From: Nitrosomonas sp. JL21
GTDB lineage: Bacteria; Pseudomonadota; Gammaproteobacteria; Burkholderiales; Nitrosomonadaceae
NCBI RefSeq assembly: GCF_009833095.1
Contig: NZ_QRCB01000027.1
Location: 22,616-86,615 of the forward strand
Length of the DNA: 64,000 nt
Direction of reading: 5' to 3'
Shown: positions 27,031 through 36,304 of the stretch, in pieces
Layout: every line of letters begins with the position of its first letter
How positions within the stretch are numbered: position 1 is the first letter of the stretch
Notes under the pieces: generated by a model
Told to the model about the DNA's origin: nothing
The model's database searches: none
The model's input: only the letters and a program-made list of their open reading frames with translations
Made by a program: the position numbers and the translations under genes

Positions 27031-28848
27031 TCAGGTGTCTCGCTGTTGCCGTAAATAATTGCGCCATCCGCCTAAATGGCTGATATCTTCCGCTGCGCCG
27101 ATCGCATGATGTTCGCACAGAAAGCCCTGGACCGTCTCACCGCTTGCCAAGCTCAACGTTCCGATTCCCAGTGGGGCGGGAATGCTGGCGATCAAGCTGC
27201 CTAATTCTCGCAGGGGTAACTCCCAGACTTCAACTTCGATTGCACAGCCTACTTGGCCAGGGTATACGCGAATCAAACCGGGGCGCCGCGGCGGGCCGCC
27301 CGGTAATGCATATAGCCGGTATTCGGGCGATGTGGTTGTACTGGCGATCAATCGGCCATGTCGGCTGGTCAATTGCCCATTCAAGGGCAAGCCGGATAAA
27401 TGTGCGCCGCAGACCGCGATGCGTACCTGACCGGAATGCGATGCCGCAGAAAAATGCGCAGTGGCTGGAAATGGAATTCCGGTTGCCCCGAGCGGCAGGG
27501 AATACGCCTGCTGCAAGCGATGGGCCAGATGCAGCAACGGTTCATCCTGATGCGCTGGTGCAACCAATGTGATGCCAAATGGCAATCCATCCTGCTGAAA
27601 ACCAGCCGGTACCGCGACCGCTGAATAATCTAGCAAATTCATGAAGTTAGTGTAATAGCCCAGATTGGTGTTGAGGCGGATGGGATCGTGCTGCAGCGCT
27701 TGAATGGTATAGATGGTTCCAGCGGTCGGGGTCAGCAGGCAGTCGATCATTGCCCACACTTGATTCGCCTGCCGTGCGATGTCGCGTAATTGATAAAAAC
27801 CGTTGAAAGCATCGACCGCGGTATGTTGTTTGGCTGAGGCGATGATTTCCCGTACTGGCGAAATGACTTGGTTGTCGTGCCGATCAAAAAAGGGTTGAAT
27901 GGCCGCATATCGTTCCGCAACCCACGGACCTTCATACAGAAGCCGTGCTGCTTGCAGAAACGGCTCGAAATCGATGTCGATGATTTCTCCGCCGAGTGCT
28001 TCAATCTGAGCGATTGCTTCTTTAAATAATCGTTCACTGTCGTGGTTGCCGAAAAAATTCAATTGCTGCGGACGCGGTATGCCGACGCGAAAATGCGCTG
28101 CATTGCCGAAATCAAAACCATGGCCTTCTCTGTCGCGGGAATAGCTATCTTCCTGCTCAAAACCAGCAGCGACCTCAAGAATGCGAGCTGCATCGGTTGC
28201 CGTATGCGTGAAAATGGATATTGTATCGAGGGAGCGGCAAGCCGAGACCATACCGATGGATGAAAACCATCCTTTAGTGGGCTTGTAGCCGATCAGGTTG
28301 TTGAACGCGGCGGGTACTCGGCCTGAGCCTGCAGTATCGGTGCCCAGGCTGAAACATACCTGCCCTTGGGCGACGGCCACGGCAGAACCTGAACTTGACC
28401 CTCCGGAAATATATGCAGGATCAAATGCGTTGCGGCAGACGCCATATGGAGACCGGGTGCCATTCAAGCCGGTAGCGAACTGATCGAGATTGGTCTTGCC
28501 GACCGGAATCGCCCCGGCATCGATCAATCGTTGCACCACTGTTGCAGATCGGGCGGGGAGATAGCCAAAGGCCGGACAAGCGGCAGTCGTAGGCACATCC
28601 ACCAAATCGATATTATCCTTGATCGCAAACGGCACGCCATACAATGGCAATGCTTCCATTCCGAGCACTTCGACGTTGCGGGCATAACTTTTTAATGCCG
28701 CCAGCGGCAGGATCGAGATCCAGATGGCATTCTCGTCGTTTTGAATACTGTCATGCAGTGCTTCGACCATGTGCGTGGGCGTCAGTGTTTTAGTGGCATA
28801 GCGTTGCAGCAGCGATGGAATATCGCCCAGTGGCAGGAAATTGTCCAT
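27031..28848 (-). CDS. atzF: allophanate hydrolase
   Basis: A 605-residue amidase-signature enzyme that hydrolyses allophanate (carboxyurea) to ammonia and CO2. The Ser-cisSer-Lys machinery is intact: Lys77 (FAIKDNID), the serine-rich SGGSSSGSAVA loop at 148-158 and nucleophile Ser175 in DTAGSGRVPA. The C-terminal domain from about 475 (VRIAVCGAHLSGLPLNGQL) is the allophanate-hydrolase-specific extension. The ATG overlaps the stop of the carboxylase by one base (TGATG), giving tight coupling. It is the last gene of the guanidine operon. Confidence 0.95.
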   Translation of the reverse strand: MDNFLPLGDIPSLLQRYATKTLTPTHMVEALHDSIQNDENAIWISILPLAALKSYARNVEVLGMEALPLYGVPFAIKDNIDLVDVPTTAACPAFGYLPARSATVVQRLIDAGAIPVGKTNLDQFATGLNGTRSPYGVCRNAFDPAYISGGSSSGSAVAVAQGQVCFSLGTDTAGSGRVPAAFNNLIGYKPTKGWFSSIGMVSACRSLDTISIFTHTATDAARILEVAAGFEQEDSYSRDREGHGFDFGNAAHFRVGIPRPQQLNFFGNHDSERLFKEAIAQIEALGGEIIDIDFEPFLQAARLLYEGPWVAERYAAIQPFFDRHDNQVISPVREIIASAKQHTAVDAFNGFYQLRDIARQANQVWAMIDCLLTPTAGTIYTIQALQHDPIRLNTNLGYYTNFMNLLDYSAVAVPAGFQQDGLPFGITLVAPAHQDEPLLHLAHRLQQAYSLPLGATGIPFPATAHFSAASHSGQVRIAVCGAHLSGLPLNGQLTSRHGRLIASTTTSPEYRLYALPGGPPRRPGLIRVYPGQVGCAIEVEVWELPLRELGSLIASIPAPLGIGTLSLASGETVQGFLCEHHAIGAAEDISHLGGWRNYLRQQRDT

Positions 28849-31800
28849 CAGCCTTTTCCTTCCTGCATGATGAACAATACCTGGCCTGCCGAGACATAGC
28901 TTCCTTGCTGGCAGAAGAGCTGCTGTACCGTACCGGTAACCGGGGAGTCGACCGGAAATTCCATTTTCATCGATTCGATCATCATCACCGTTTGACCTGC
29001 GCTGATCGATCCACCTTCATCAATCAGCATTTTCCAGATCGTGCCGGTCACCGGTGAGCTGATCGCGTGTGCACCGCTGGGCAGATCCAGCTCACTTTGC
29101 GCATCGGCTTCTTCAAGCGTGTCTTCATCCACATACTGCGATTGGCCCTGAGCTTCCCAGCGCTGACGCTCGGCTTCAAATGCCGCCTGTTGCTGGGTTT
29201 TGAAAGCGGCGATGCTGGTGGCATGTTGTTGCAGATAAGCGTTATATTGCCCGAGGTTCAACGTCGTTTGCTCGGTGCGCAGTTTGAAATGCCCGCTGAT
29301 GAAATCCTTGCGCAATGTCAGTAGCTCGCTTTCACTGACGGGGTAAAAACGGATCTGGTCAAAAAAGCGCAGCAGCCACGGTTGGCCGTCCTTGAAATCG
29401 GCAGTCTGGCGGTAGCGATTCCACATTTGCACGGTACGGCCGACGAATTGATAGCCTCCCGGGCCTTCCATGCCATAGACGCATAAATAAGCGCCGCCGA
29501 TGCCGACGGCATTTTCCGGCGTCCAGGTGCGAGCCGGATTGTATTTGGTCGTGACCAGCCGGTGGCGCGGATCCAGCGGCGTTGCTACCGGTGCGCCGAG
29601 ATAAACATCCCCGAGTCCCATGACTAGGTAGCTGGCTGAAAATACAATGTGCCGGACGTCTTCGATGCTTTCCAGTCCATTGATGCGGCGGATGAATTCG
29701 ATATTGCTTGGGCACCACGGCGCATCGCTGCGCACCGATTGCATGTACTTGTCGATTGCCTGCCGTGTTGCGGCATCATCCCAGGATAGGGGGAGATGAA
29801 TGATGCGGGAAGGCACTTCCATGTCATCGATGGCAGGCAATTGGCTTTCCGCGGCAATCAACAGCTTGAGCAGATGATCACGGGTAATGCTGAGCGAGTC
29901 AAAATGGATCTGCAGCGAACGGATCCCCGGCGTCAAGTCGATAATGCCGTGCAATTCACCGTGATCGATGCGTTGCTGCAGCCAGATCATCAACGCATGC
30001 GCGCGAAAGCGCAGGTTCAGATCGAGAACCGGAGGGCCATACTCGATCAATAGATAATGATCGCCCGATTGCCGGTAAGTCACTTCTACCTGGGCATTGT
30101 TCGCCGCAATGCGATGCAATACAGGATCTTGCAAGGGCGCCGGATGTATATTGATGAGCGGTTCGCGATCTGCTTGCAACCGTTCAATCCATTGGTTCTG
30201 TTGTTTCTCGAGGCCGGGCGCCGGCTCAGCCGGTATCGCATGGAAACGGATGCTGTCGCCCGGTCTGAGCTGGCCGATTTTCCACAATTCAGCCTGGATG
30301 ATCGTGACCGGGCAGACGAATCCACCCAGGCTGGGGCCATCCGGGCCGAGGATGATCGGCATGTCGCCGGTGAAATCGACTGCGCCGACGGCATAGGCAT
30401 TGTCGTGAATATTAGAAGGGTGCAGCCCGGCTTCGCCGCCGTCAGTTCGTGCCCATTGCGGTTTCGGGCCGATCAGGCGCACGCCGGTGCGGCTGGAATT
30501 GTGATGCACTTTCCAATCAGCCGCAAAGAATTGCTCGATATCGGCTGCAGTGAAGAAATCCGGCGCGCCATGCGGCCCGTACAATACGGCGATTTCCCAT
30601 TGATGGGAGTAATTCGGAATCAACGGCTGCGGCAGTTGCTGGGATACAAATGTTAAAGTAGCAGACACGGGCTCGACATGCAGTACGTCACCGGCGCGCA
30701 GCACGCGGCCTGCGTGGCCGCCGAATTGACCGAGCGTGAAGGTGGATTTGCTGCCGAGATAGTCGGGTACCTGAAAGCCGCCGTGCACTGCCAGATAAGC
30801 CCGGCTACCGGCTTGATCGATTTTGCCGAACTGCAGCAATGACCCTGCTGTGACGCGATGCGATCGCCACTGCGCCAACGGTTCACTGTCCAGTAATACT
30901 TCCATCGGCGCGCCGCAGATCGCAATGATGCTGTCGCAATTGAAGCGCAGCGTGGGGCCGGCCAGAGTGATTTCCAGTCCGGCACACGCCGGGGTATTAT
31001 TCACCAATCGATTGGCAAGGCGGAAGGCCAGGCTGTCCATCGGTCCGGAGGGCGGTACACCGATGTTCCAATAGCCGGTGCGCCCGGGATAATCCTGGAT
31101 CATGGTCTGGACACCGGCGCTCAGAACGTCAACCGTGTTAGGGTGATAATGGAAGCCATTCAGAAACTGCGTAGTCGATTGTCCGTTGCGGAAGGTCGTG
31201 CTGTGCAGAATCTGCTTCAGATAGTCGAGATTGGTTTCGATGCCATGCAGCGAGGTCTGATCCAGCGCGCTGATCAATCGGGAGATGGCCGTATCGCGAT
31301 CCGGTGCATGCACGATGATTTTTGCCAGCATTGGATCGTAAAAAGCAGACACATCAATGCCTCGCTCGATCCACGTTTCAACGCGCGCATCGGCAGAAAA
31401 TTCCGCTGCGGTCAGGGTGCCGCTCGACGGCTGAAAATCCTTGGCGGGATTTTCAGCATACACGCGAACCTGGATCGAAGCGCCTTGAGACGTGACCGGT
31501 GCCGCATCGAGATTCATGAGATCCCCGGCAGCCTGCCGCACCATCCACTCGACCAGATCGACGCCGGTGACTTCTTCCGTGACGCCATGTTCGACCTGCA
31601 AGCGCGTGTTGACTTCGAGGAAATAGAATTGACCGGTGGCGGCGTCGAAAATAAATTCAACCGTGCCTGCAGACTGATAATTCACCGCCTTACCCAAACG
31701 TACTGCGGTCTCCAGCAATGCCTGGCGCAGCGGCGGTGCAAGATTAGGGGCGGGGGTTTCCTCGATGACTTTCTGATTGCGCCGCTGCATCGAGCAATCG

Positions 31801-32480
31801 CGCTCGCCCAGTGCGACGACATGACCCTGACCATCGCCGAAAATCTGCACTTCGATATGCCGCGCCTGAGAAACATATTTTTCCAGAAACAGGCCGGCAT
31901 CCTTGAAATTATTCTGCGCCAGCGTTTTGACCGACTCATAGGCGCCGGTCAATTCTTCCTGATTCCAGCACAACCGCATGCCGATTCCACCGCCGCCGGC
32001 AGTGCTTTTCAACATGACCGGATAACCGATATGTTTGGCCTGATGACAAGCCGCGTCAAGATTCTCCAGTAGCTCACTTCCCGGCAGCAGTGGCACCTGA
32101 TTTTCCAGCGCTATCGCGCGGGCAGTGTGCTTCAAGCCGAACGCGCGCATTTGCTGCGGCGTCGGGCCGATGAATGAGATGCCATGCGCGGCGCATTGCT
32201 CGGCAAAATCAGCTTTCTCGCTGAGAAAGCCGTAGCCGGGATGGATCGCTTGCGCGCCCGACTGACGCGCAACACCGAGAATTTTATCGGTGTTCAAATA
32301 ACTGTCAGCCGCAACGCCGCTGCCGATGCAATACGCCTCATCGGCGTCGACCACATGCCGCGATAGCGCATCGGCTTCGGTATAGACGGCGATGCTGCGT
32401 ATTCCCATGCGCCGCAATGTGCGAATGATGCGGCAGGCAATGGCGCCACGGTTGGCGATCAGGATGGTATGAAATATCAT
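28848..32480 (-). CDS. biotin-dependent urea/guanidine carboxylase
   Basis: A 1210-residue multidomain carboxylase. Domains in order are biotin carboxylase (about 1-450, ATP-grasp loop AGGGGIGMRL), KipA-like carboxyltransferase (about 455-780, with GGEAGLHPSNIHD and GPDGPSLGGFVCP), KipI-like part (about 800-1000, with LGAPVATPLDPRHR) and C-terminal biotin carrier with ESMKMEFPV as the biotinylation site. This is the urea carboxylase architecture. The upstream guanidine riboswitch and UAAP genes point to guanidine as the real substrate, yielding carboxyguanidine. The start at 32480 follows a GGAGAAGGAGAAGGA tract. An earlier frame to 32525 would begin inside a repeat. Urea versus guanidine specificity cannot be settled by reading alone. 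Confidence 0.92.
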   Translation of the reverse strand: MIFHTILIANRGAIACRIIRTLRRMGIRSIAVYTEADALSRHVVDADEAYCIGSGVAADSYLNTDKILGVARQSGAQAIHPGYGFLSEKADFAEQCAAHGISFIGPTPQQMRAFGLKHTARAIALENQVPLLPGSELLENLDAACHQAKHIGYPVMLKSTAGGGGIGMRLCWNQEELTGAYESVKTLAQNNFKDAGLFLEKYVSQARHIEVQIFGDGQGHVVALGERDCSMQRRNQKVIEETPAPNLAPPLRQALLETAVRLGKAVNYQSAGTVEFIFDAATGQFYFLEVNTRLQVEHGVTEEVTGVDLVEWMVRQAAGDLMNLDAAPVTSQGASIQVRVYAENPAKDFQPSSGTLTAAEFSADARVETWIERGIDVSAFYDPMLAKIIVHAPDRDTAISRLISALDQTSLHGIETNLDYLKQILHSTTFRNGQSTTQFLNGFHYHPNTVDVLSAGVQTMIQDYPGRTGYWNIGVPPSGPMDSLAFRLANRLVNNTPACAGLEITLAGPTLRFNCDSIIAICGAPMEVLLDSEPLAQWRSHRVTAGSLLQFGKIDQAGSRAYLAVHGGFQVPDYLGSKSTFTLGQFGGHAGRVLRAGDVLHVEPVSATLTFVSQQLPQPLIPNYSHQWEIAVLYGPHGAPDFFTAADIEQFFAADWKVHHNSSRTGVRLIGPKPQWARTDGGEAGLHPSNIHDNAYAVGAVDFTGDMPIILGPDGPSLGGFVCPVTIIQAELWKIGQLRPGDSIRFHAIPAEPAPGLEKQQNQWIERLQADREPLINIHPAPLQDPVLHRIAANNAQVEVTYRQSGDHYLLIEYGPPVLDLNLRFRAHALMIWLQQRIDHGELHGIIDLTPGIRSLQIHFDSLSITRDHLLKLLIAAESQLPAIDDMEVPSRIIHLPLSWDDAATRQAIDKYMQSVRSDAPWCPSNIEFIRRINGLESIEDVRHIVFSASYLVMGLGDVYLGAPVATPLDPRHRLVTTKYNPARTWTPENAVGIGGAYLCVYGMEGPGGYQFVGRTVQMWNRYRQTADFKDGQPWLLRFFDQIRFYPVSESELLTLRKDFISGHFKLRTEQTTLNLGQYNAYLQQHATSIAAFKTQQQAAFEAERQRWEAQGQSQYVDEDTLEEADAQSELDLPSGAHAISSPVTGTIWKMLIDEGGSISAGQTVMMIESMKMEFPVDSPVTGTVQQLFCQQGSYVSAGQVLFIMQEGKG

Positions 32481-32518
32481 GTCCTTCTCCTTCTCCTTGG
32501 AAACTCTAAAGACTACTG

Positions 32519-32560
32519 CGGTCATACTGCGTCGAAACCAGGCTCAGAATGCTCATTTAC
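32519..32560. repeat. diverged dispersed repeat, copy A
   Basis: A 42-base stretch starting CGGTCATACTGCG and containing GGCTCAG and TGCT. It matches 47256-47297 at 32 of 42 positions, mostly with transitions between them. It lies in the 202-base gap between UAAP2 and the carboxylase. A third, weaker relative lies near 54970-55010. It may be a degenerate mobile-element end. Confidence 0.45.
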
Positions 32561-32682
32561 ACTCTCTGAGCTTCATTTTTTCATCTGATTTTGCCTTGTC
32601 TGACCTCTGCGCGTTACTTTTAAGAGCTTCCATTTTGCTGAAAATTGATCCGTTGGGGAGCGAAATCGATGAGTCACAGGGG

Positions 32683-33351
32683 TTATTGCCGGGAATCCCA
32701 GATCAGCAGGCGAATCGGGGTAGGATTGTACGCATTGCAGGGATTGTTCAATTGCGGGCAATTCGAAATCAATACCAATACGTCCATTTCTGCCCGCATT
32801 TCGACATATTTGCCGGGTGCCGAGATGCCGTCGACGAATTCCAGACCGCCTGCTTCAGTGACAGGCACATTCATGAAGAAATTGATATTGCTGGGAATGT
32901 CGCGTTTGCTCATGCCCAATTGTTCGCAGTGCGAATCATGCGCCAGCGCATGCAGAAAGTTGTCGCGGCAACTGTGCATTGGAAATTTGTCGAGCGCATA
33001 GCGGACGGTGTTGCTCTCCGCCGCGCAGGCACCGCCGAGGGTGTCATGCCGACCGCAGGTGTCGGCAGTGATTGTCAGCATCGCGTTGCCGAGATTGGAA
33101 TACAGCTTGCTGCCAGTAGTCAGATACAACTTGTTTTGGGCGCGTATGGTATGGGTTGCGCTATAACGCTCAGCGGCATAGTGAGCGTTGTAGAATAATG
33201 TGTCGACCGCTTGATTGCCTTCCAGATCGACAATCCGGAAAATCTGGCCTTGACGGATGATTTGCGTCCACGGTTCACCGGCTGCGCAGATGCTATCGAT
33301 CAGAGCCCGTTTGGGATCCAGTTGATCTAAATGAAGATTTTGTGTATTCAT
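32683..33351 (-). CDS. urea-amidolyase-associated protein 2 (DUF1989)
   Basis: A 222-residue DUF1989 protein. Conserved features are [45 protein letters not shown], the Cys in [11 protein letters not shown], and [10 protein letters not shown]. In guanidine-degrading bacteria the UAAP pair has been shown to form carboxyguanidine deiminase, which converts carboxyguanidine to allophanate with release of ammonia. The start overlaps the UAAP1 stop by four bases, as expected for a two-subunit enzyme. A 202-base gap separates it from the carboxylase. Confidence 0.92.
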   Translation of the reverse strand: MNTQNLHLDQLDPKRALIDSICAAGEPWTQIIRQGQIFRIVDLEGNQAVDTLFYNAHYAAERYSATHTIRAQNKLYLTTGSKLYSNLGNAMLTITADTCGRHDTLGGACAAESNTVRYALDKFPMHSCRDNFLHALAHDSHCEQLGMSKRDIPSNINFFMNVPVTEAGGLEFVDGISAPGKYVEMRAEMDVLVLISNCPQLNNPCNAYNPTPIRLLIWDSRQ

Positions 33352-34073
33352 AGCGTACTCTCACAATAAAAATGTTTGGCGTTCTGTAATGCGCGCATAT
33401 TTTCGGCGATTTGCAGGCACTCATTGACGGCGTCTGCAGGCGTATCGAACAATTCCAGATTAACTGCGCCAGGCTGATAAGATGGCCTGGGATCGAGCGG
33501 ATGCGGCGCTGTGGACAGCACCACTAACGTGTTCATGATAAAACTCAGCTCGATCACATCGCCCGCTTTGCTGTGATTGGGATGGAACGTCAATTCACCG
33601 GCGCTGTTGGCGGTGACTTTGCTGAAAAAATTGATATTTGAAACGATATCGCGCAGCCCCAGTCCCCATTTGCCCAATTCGATCAATAGGCCATCCAGGG
33701 CGCTGCGATACATGGCGTTGCGGTGCTCCTGATAGCGGGCAGTGCCATATTTGTGGCGAATGAGCTCGTCGTCGCTCAGGCCGCAGACGGTATCGTTCCA
33801 GCCTGCCGAGTCCGCGGTGATGCAGCAGAAAATCCGGCCCATGTCGGAATGGCAGGCATGTCCCTTGGTCAGGCGAAACGTGTGCTGAGATTTCAGCGTA
33901 TCCGCCATATTGTACCGCTCGAGCTTTTCTTCCTGATTGAAGAGCAATACTGCGGCATTGGCGCCGCCATTGACATCGATCAAGCGTAATGTGGTGCCGC
34001 GCCGGACAATGCCTGACCAATGGCATCCTCCCGGTATCGATTGCTTCCAAATGATTGTATCTTGTTGATTCAT
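33348..34073 (-). CDS. urea-amidolyase-associated protein 1 (DUF1989)
   Basis: A 241-residue DUF1989 paralogue of UAAP2. It shows [38 protein letters not shown] and [13 protein letters not shown]. It should be the partner subunit of the carboxyguanidine deiminase complex. It lies 13 bases after the permease and overlaps UAAP2 by four bases. The order permease-UAAP1-UAAP2-carboxylase-hydrolase matches known guanidine-utilisation operons. Confidence 0.92.
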   Translation of the reverse strand: MNQQDTIIWKQSIPGGCHWSGIVRRGTTLRLIDVNGGANAAVLLFNQEEKLERYNMADTLKSQHTFRLTKGHACHSDMGRIFCCITADSAGWNDTVCGLSDDELIRHKYGTARYQEHRNAMYRSALDGLLIELGKWGLGLRDIVSNINFFSKVTANSAGELTFHPNHSKAGDVIELSFIMNTLVVLSTAPHPLDPRPSYQPGAVNLELFDTPADAVNECLQIAENMRALQNAKHFYCESTL

Positions 34074-34086
34074 GATGAATTCCTTT

Positions 34087-35532
34087 CTAGGATCGTTTCT
34101 TGTCGCTGATCCAATGTTGGTAAAAGATGTACAACGTGGTGATGGCTAGAATACTGCCTAAGACCAGCGGCGTCGCCCATAATTGCCACCACGGGGCATC
34201 TGCCGATATGGCATACGGGCGCGGCCACGCAATGTTGATGACTTCAAACAGCGACCACAGGAATGCCAGAATATTGATCATTAGTCCCCAGGTACCCAGT
34301 TTTAATTCACCGAGTTGGGGATTCCATCGTCCCGAAAGTCTGGCAAATAATGCAAAACCAGTCGTGAATGCGAACATCGCATAGAGGCCGCCAGTACCGA
34401 AAGCGATGATGGTGGCTACGGCGTCGTCATTGAGCCCGAAAATCAATCCGCAACCGGCCAGAAGAACGGTAAAAAGAACTGCATTGCGTGGTGTTCTGCT
34501 GGTTGTGACTCTGCTCAAAATCCCCGGCATATTGCCTTCGCGTGCCATCGAAAACACAATCCGTGAGGTGTATTTGACCATCGAGGCGCCGCAGGCCAGA
34601 AAGGCGGTCATCACGATTGCTAAAAAAGGTTTCTCAAACCAATCACCTATACTGCTGGCGATGAGCGGCGTGACGGGATCGGAGGTATGGCTCGAATGCC
34701 TCAAGGTATCATCTTCAAAAGCCAGAATCAGCGCGGCCGAATTGAATAGCACGACTGTGCCGACCACCAGCAGCGACATGAAGATGGCGCGCGGCACCAT
34801 GCGCTTGGGCTGATGGGTTTCTTCCGCTGTGGTCGAACAGGCATCGAAACCGATGAAAGCCCAGCCGGAAATCGCCAGCGCTGCCAGAAACGCGGCCATT
34901 TCACTTGGAGCGGTGCCGGTGCCCATATTTTGAAACAATGTGTCGATCGAATGATGGCGAAAGAAAAAGAATAATACCAGCGCAACGCCGAATGATCCGA
35001 CTACTTCAGCATATACACCCAGTTTGATCACGACGTTGAAGATGCTGACCGGGGCCAAATTCAGCGCTGTACATAGAAGCAAGAATATAACCCCCCACAG
35101 CACCATGATACCGCCACCTTCATTCGGCAATCCGCTGAAGATTGCCAGCCAGAAGCCACCGGTATAGGCCGTGGTCGTGACCATGGCGATGGTGGAACAG
35201 ATATAAATGACGCCGGCATAGTTTCCGGCAATCGCGCCGCCCAATTGCCGCGCCCATTTGTAAGCGCCACCGGCAATCGGAAATTGCGACGACAATTCCG
35301 CATACACCGTCGCGACCAACATTTGCATCAGCAGGCACACCGCCAGTGCGAGAAACCAACCGCCGCCAGCCACGACGGTTTGCACGCCGATGATCGCATA
35401 CAGTCCAGCCACCGGCGACACGACTGCAAAACCCAGTGTGAAACTGTGCCACACGCTCATGCTGCGGCTGAGCATATCGCCAGTCGCGGGAATATCCTGC
35501 GAAAAAATGGTTTGTTTTGGTGAATCTGACAT
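34087..35532 (-). CDS. APC-superfamily permease, probable guanidine importer
   Basis: A 481-residue inner-membrane transporter with about 12 TM segments. The APC start SVWHSFTLGFAVVSPVAGLY, the AELSSQFPIAGGAYKWARQLGG motif near TM3 and GFDACSTTAEETHQPKRMVPR are typical of amino-acid/GABA-type permeases. It is the first structural gene behind the guanidine-I riboswitch, so guanidine uptake is the natural inference; family membership alone would only suggest an organic amine. The start at 35532 follows a GGAGG site; the longer frame to 35586 lies inside the riboswitch expression platform. Confidence 0.88.
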   Translation of the reverse strand: MSDSPKQTIFSQDIPATGDMLSRSMSVWHSFTLGFAVVSPVAGLYAIIGVQTVVAGGGWFLALAVCLLMQMLVATVYAELSSQFPIAGGAYKWARQLGGAIAGNYAGVIYICSTIAMVTTTAYTGGFWLAIFSGLPNEGGGIMVLWGVIFLLLCTALNLAPVSIFNVVIKLGVYAEVVGSFGVALVLFFFFRHHSIDTLFQNMGTGTAPSEMAAFLAALAISGWAFIGFDACSTTAEETHQPKRMVPRAIFMSLLVVGTVVLFNSAALILAFEDDTLRHSSHTSDPVTPLIASSIGDWFEKPFLAIVMTAFLACGASMVKYTSRIVFSMAREGNMPGILSRVTTSRTPRNAVLFTVLLAGCGLIFGLNDDAVATIIAFGTGGLYAMFAFTTGFALFARLSGRWNPQLGELKLGTWGLMINILAFLWSLFEVINIAWPRPYAISADAPWWQLWATPLVLGSILAITTLYIFYQHWISDKKRS

Positions 35533-35560
35533 AACGAGCCTCCATCCAAAAGGGTTTGCC

Positions 35561-35599
35561 GAGATTGTAATGCACATGACGTCCATTACAGCTAATCTC
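35561..35599 (-). promoter_or_regulatory. expression-platform hairpin of the riboswitch
   Basis: On the minus strand GAGAT and TGTAATG, separated by TAGC, pair with CATTACA and ATCTC. The 5' arm includes the GAGA that ends the conserved aptamer core, so this hairpin and the folded aptamer look mutually exclusive. It has no T-run after it, so control at the level of translation or Rho is more likely than simple termination. Confidence 0.55.
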
Positions 35600-35695
35600 C
35601 CGGGCTTTTTTCCCTCCGTGGAGTCCCGTTATCACGAGACCGGAAACTCTTGGACCAGACACCATAACGAGAATGGCCGGAACCCTAGTTTCACA
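35594..35695 (-). promoter_or_regulatory. guanidine-I (ykkC) riboswitch
   Basis: The minus-strand RNA carries the conserved ykkC blocks in order: CTAGGGTTCCGGC, then CTGGTCCAAGAGTTTCCGGT, then AACGGGACTCCACGGAGGGA, then AAAAAAGCCCGGGAGA. This motif binds guanidinium and turns on genes for its export or degradation. It lies about 60 bases upstream of the permease start and 20 bases after the predicted transcription start, so it should control the whole permease-UAAP-carboxylase-hydrolase operon. Confidence 0.93.
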
Positions 35696-35724
35696 TTGAT
35701 ACTACCTAAAATTTCCCTCAGCGC

Positions 35725-35753
35725 ATTGTATGTGCTCATTTCGAAAAAGGCAA
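35725..35753 (-). promoter_or_regulatory. promoter of the guanidine operon
   Basis: TTGCCT (35753-35748) and TACAAT (35730-35725) are spaced exactly 17 bases. Transcription would begin near 35718, just before the riboswitch aptamer. The position makes this the natural promoter for the operon. Confidence 0.65.
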
Positions 35754-36304
35754 TCGATCAAATAATAAATTTCTGATCCCGCTACTATTGATAGGTTACT
35801 TAAGATTTAATAGCTGGTCCGATGCGTTGTACATGATGCGATTCGAGAATTTAGGAGTCTTGTCTGCTGCTCCACCTCCTGGCAAAGTCTGAAGGAAGCT
35901 TGGGTAATTCCTTTATTTGCTTGAATTTAAAATTGATGAGCACATGGTATTTTAATATTTTTCATTTATTATCAATTATTTATTTATTAAAATTCTTTTG
36001 GATTGGCAGTGAATATGCATTGAAGCAGATCGGGAGATGAAGTGAGTTACTAGAGTAATTTTGTGTTTACAAGATCTTAGGATTGGTAGAGTATTGAAGG
36101 ATGAATAATCGGCTAATCTGTAATAGCTGAAAATTGTTCCGTCTCAAGAATAAATAACTCTTTTTCAAAAAGTTATCGTGAATTCTTAGTATATCCATAA
36201 GCATATTTTATTGAGTGCGTCATGGTTTATAGTAAACTCTGCGTTCGCTTGATAAAATTAATTTTTTAAAAAACTTAGATTATATTGTTAACTTAGGATT
36301 TTTC
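35754..36304. other. 550-base AT-rich intergenic region
   Basis: Separates the guanidine operon from the divergent aminotransferase gene. No gene was recognised. An AT palindrome, ATAACT with AGTTAT around runs of T and A, lies at about 36154-36176; the loop is too small for a normal terminator. The promoter of the aminotransferase could not be fixed with confidence. Confidence 0.5.

Noticed and set aside
31143..32072. 309-codon plus-strand open frame
   Set aside because: Antisense to the biotin carboxylase domain; no ribosome-binding site or family features.
27031..32480. reading the operon simply as urea amidolyase
   Set aside because: The ykkC riboswitch and the UAAP pair argue for guanidine; urea may still be a side substrate.
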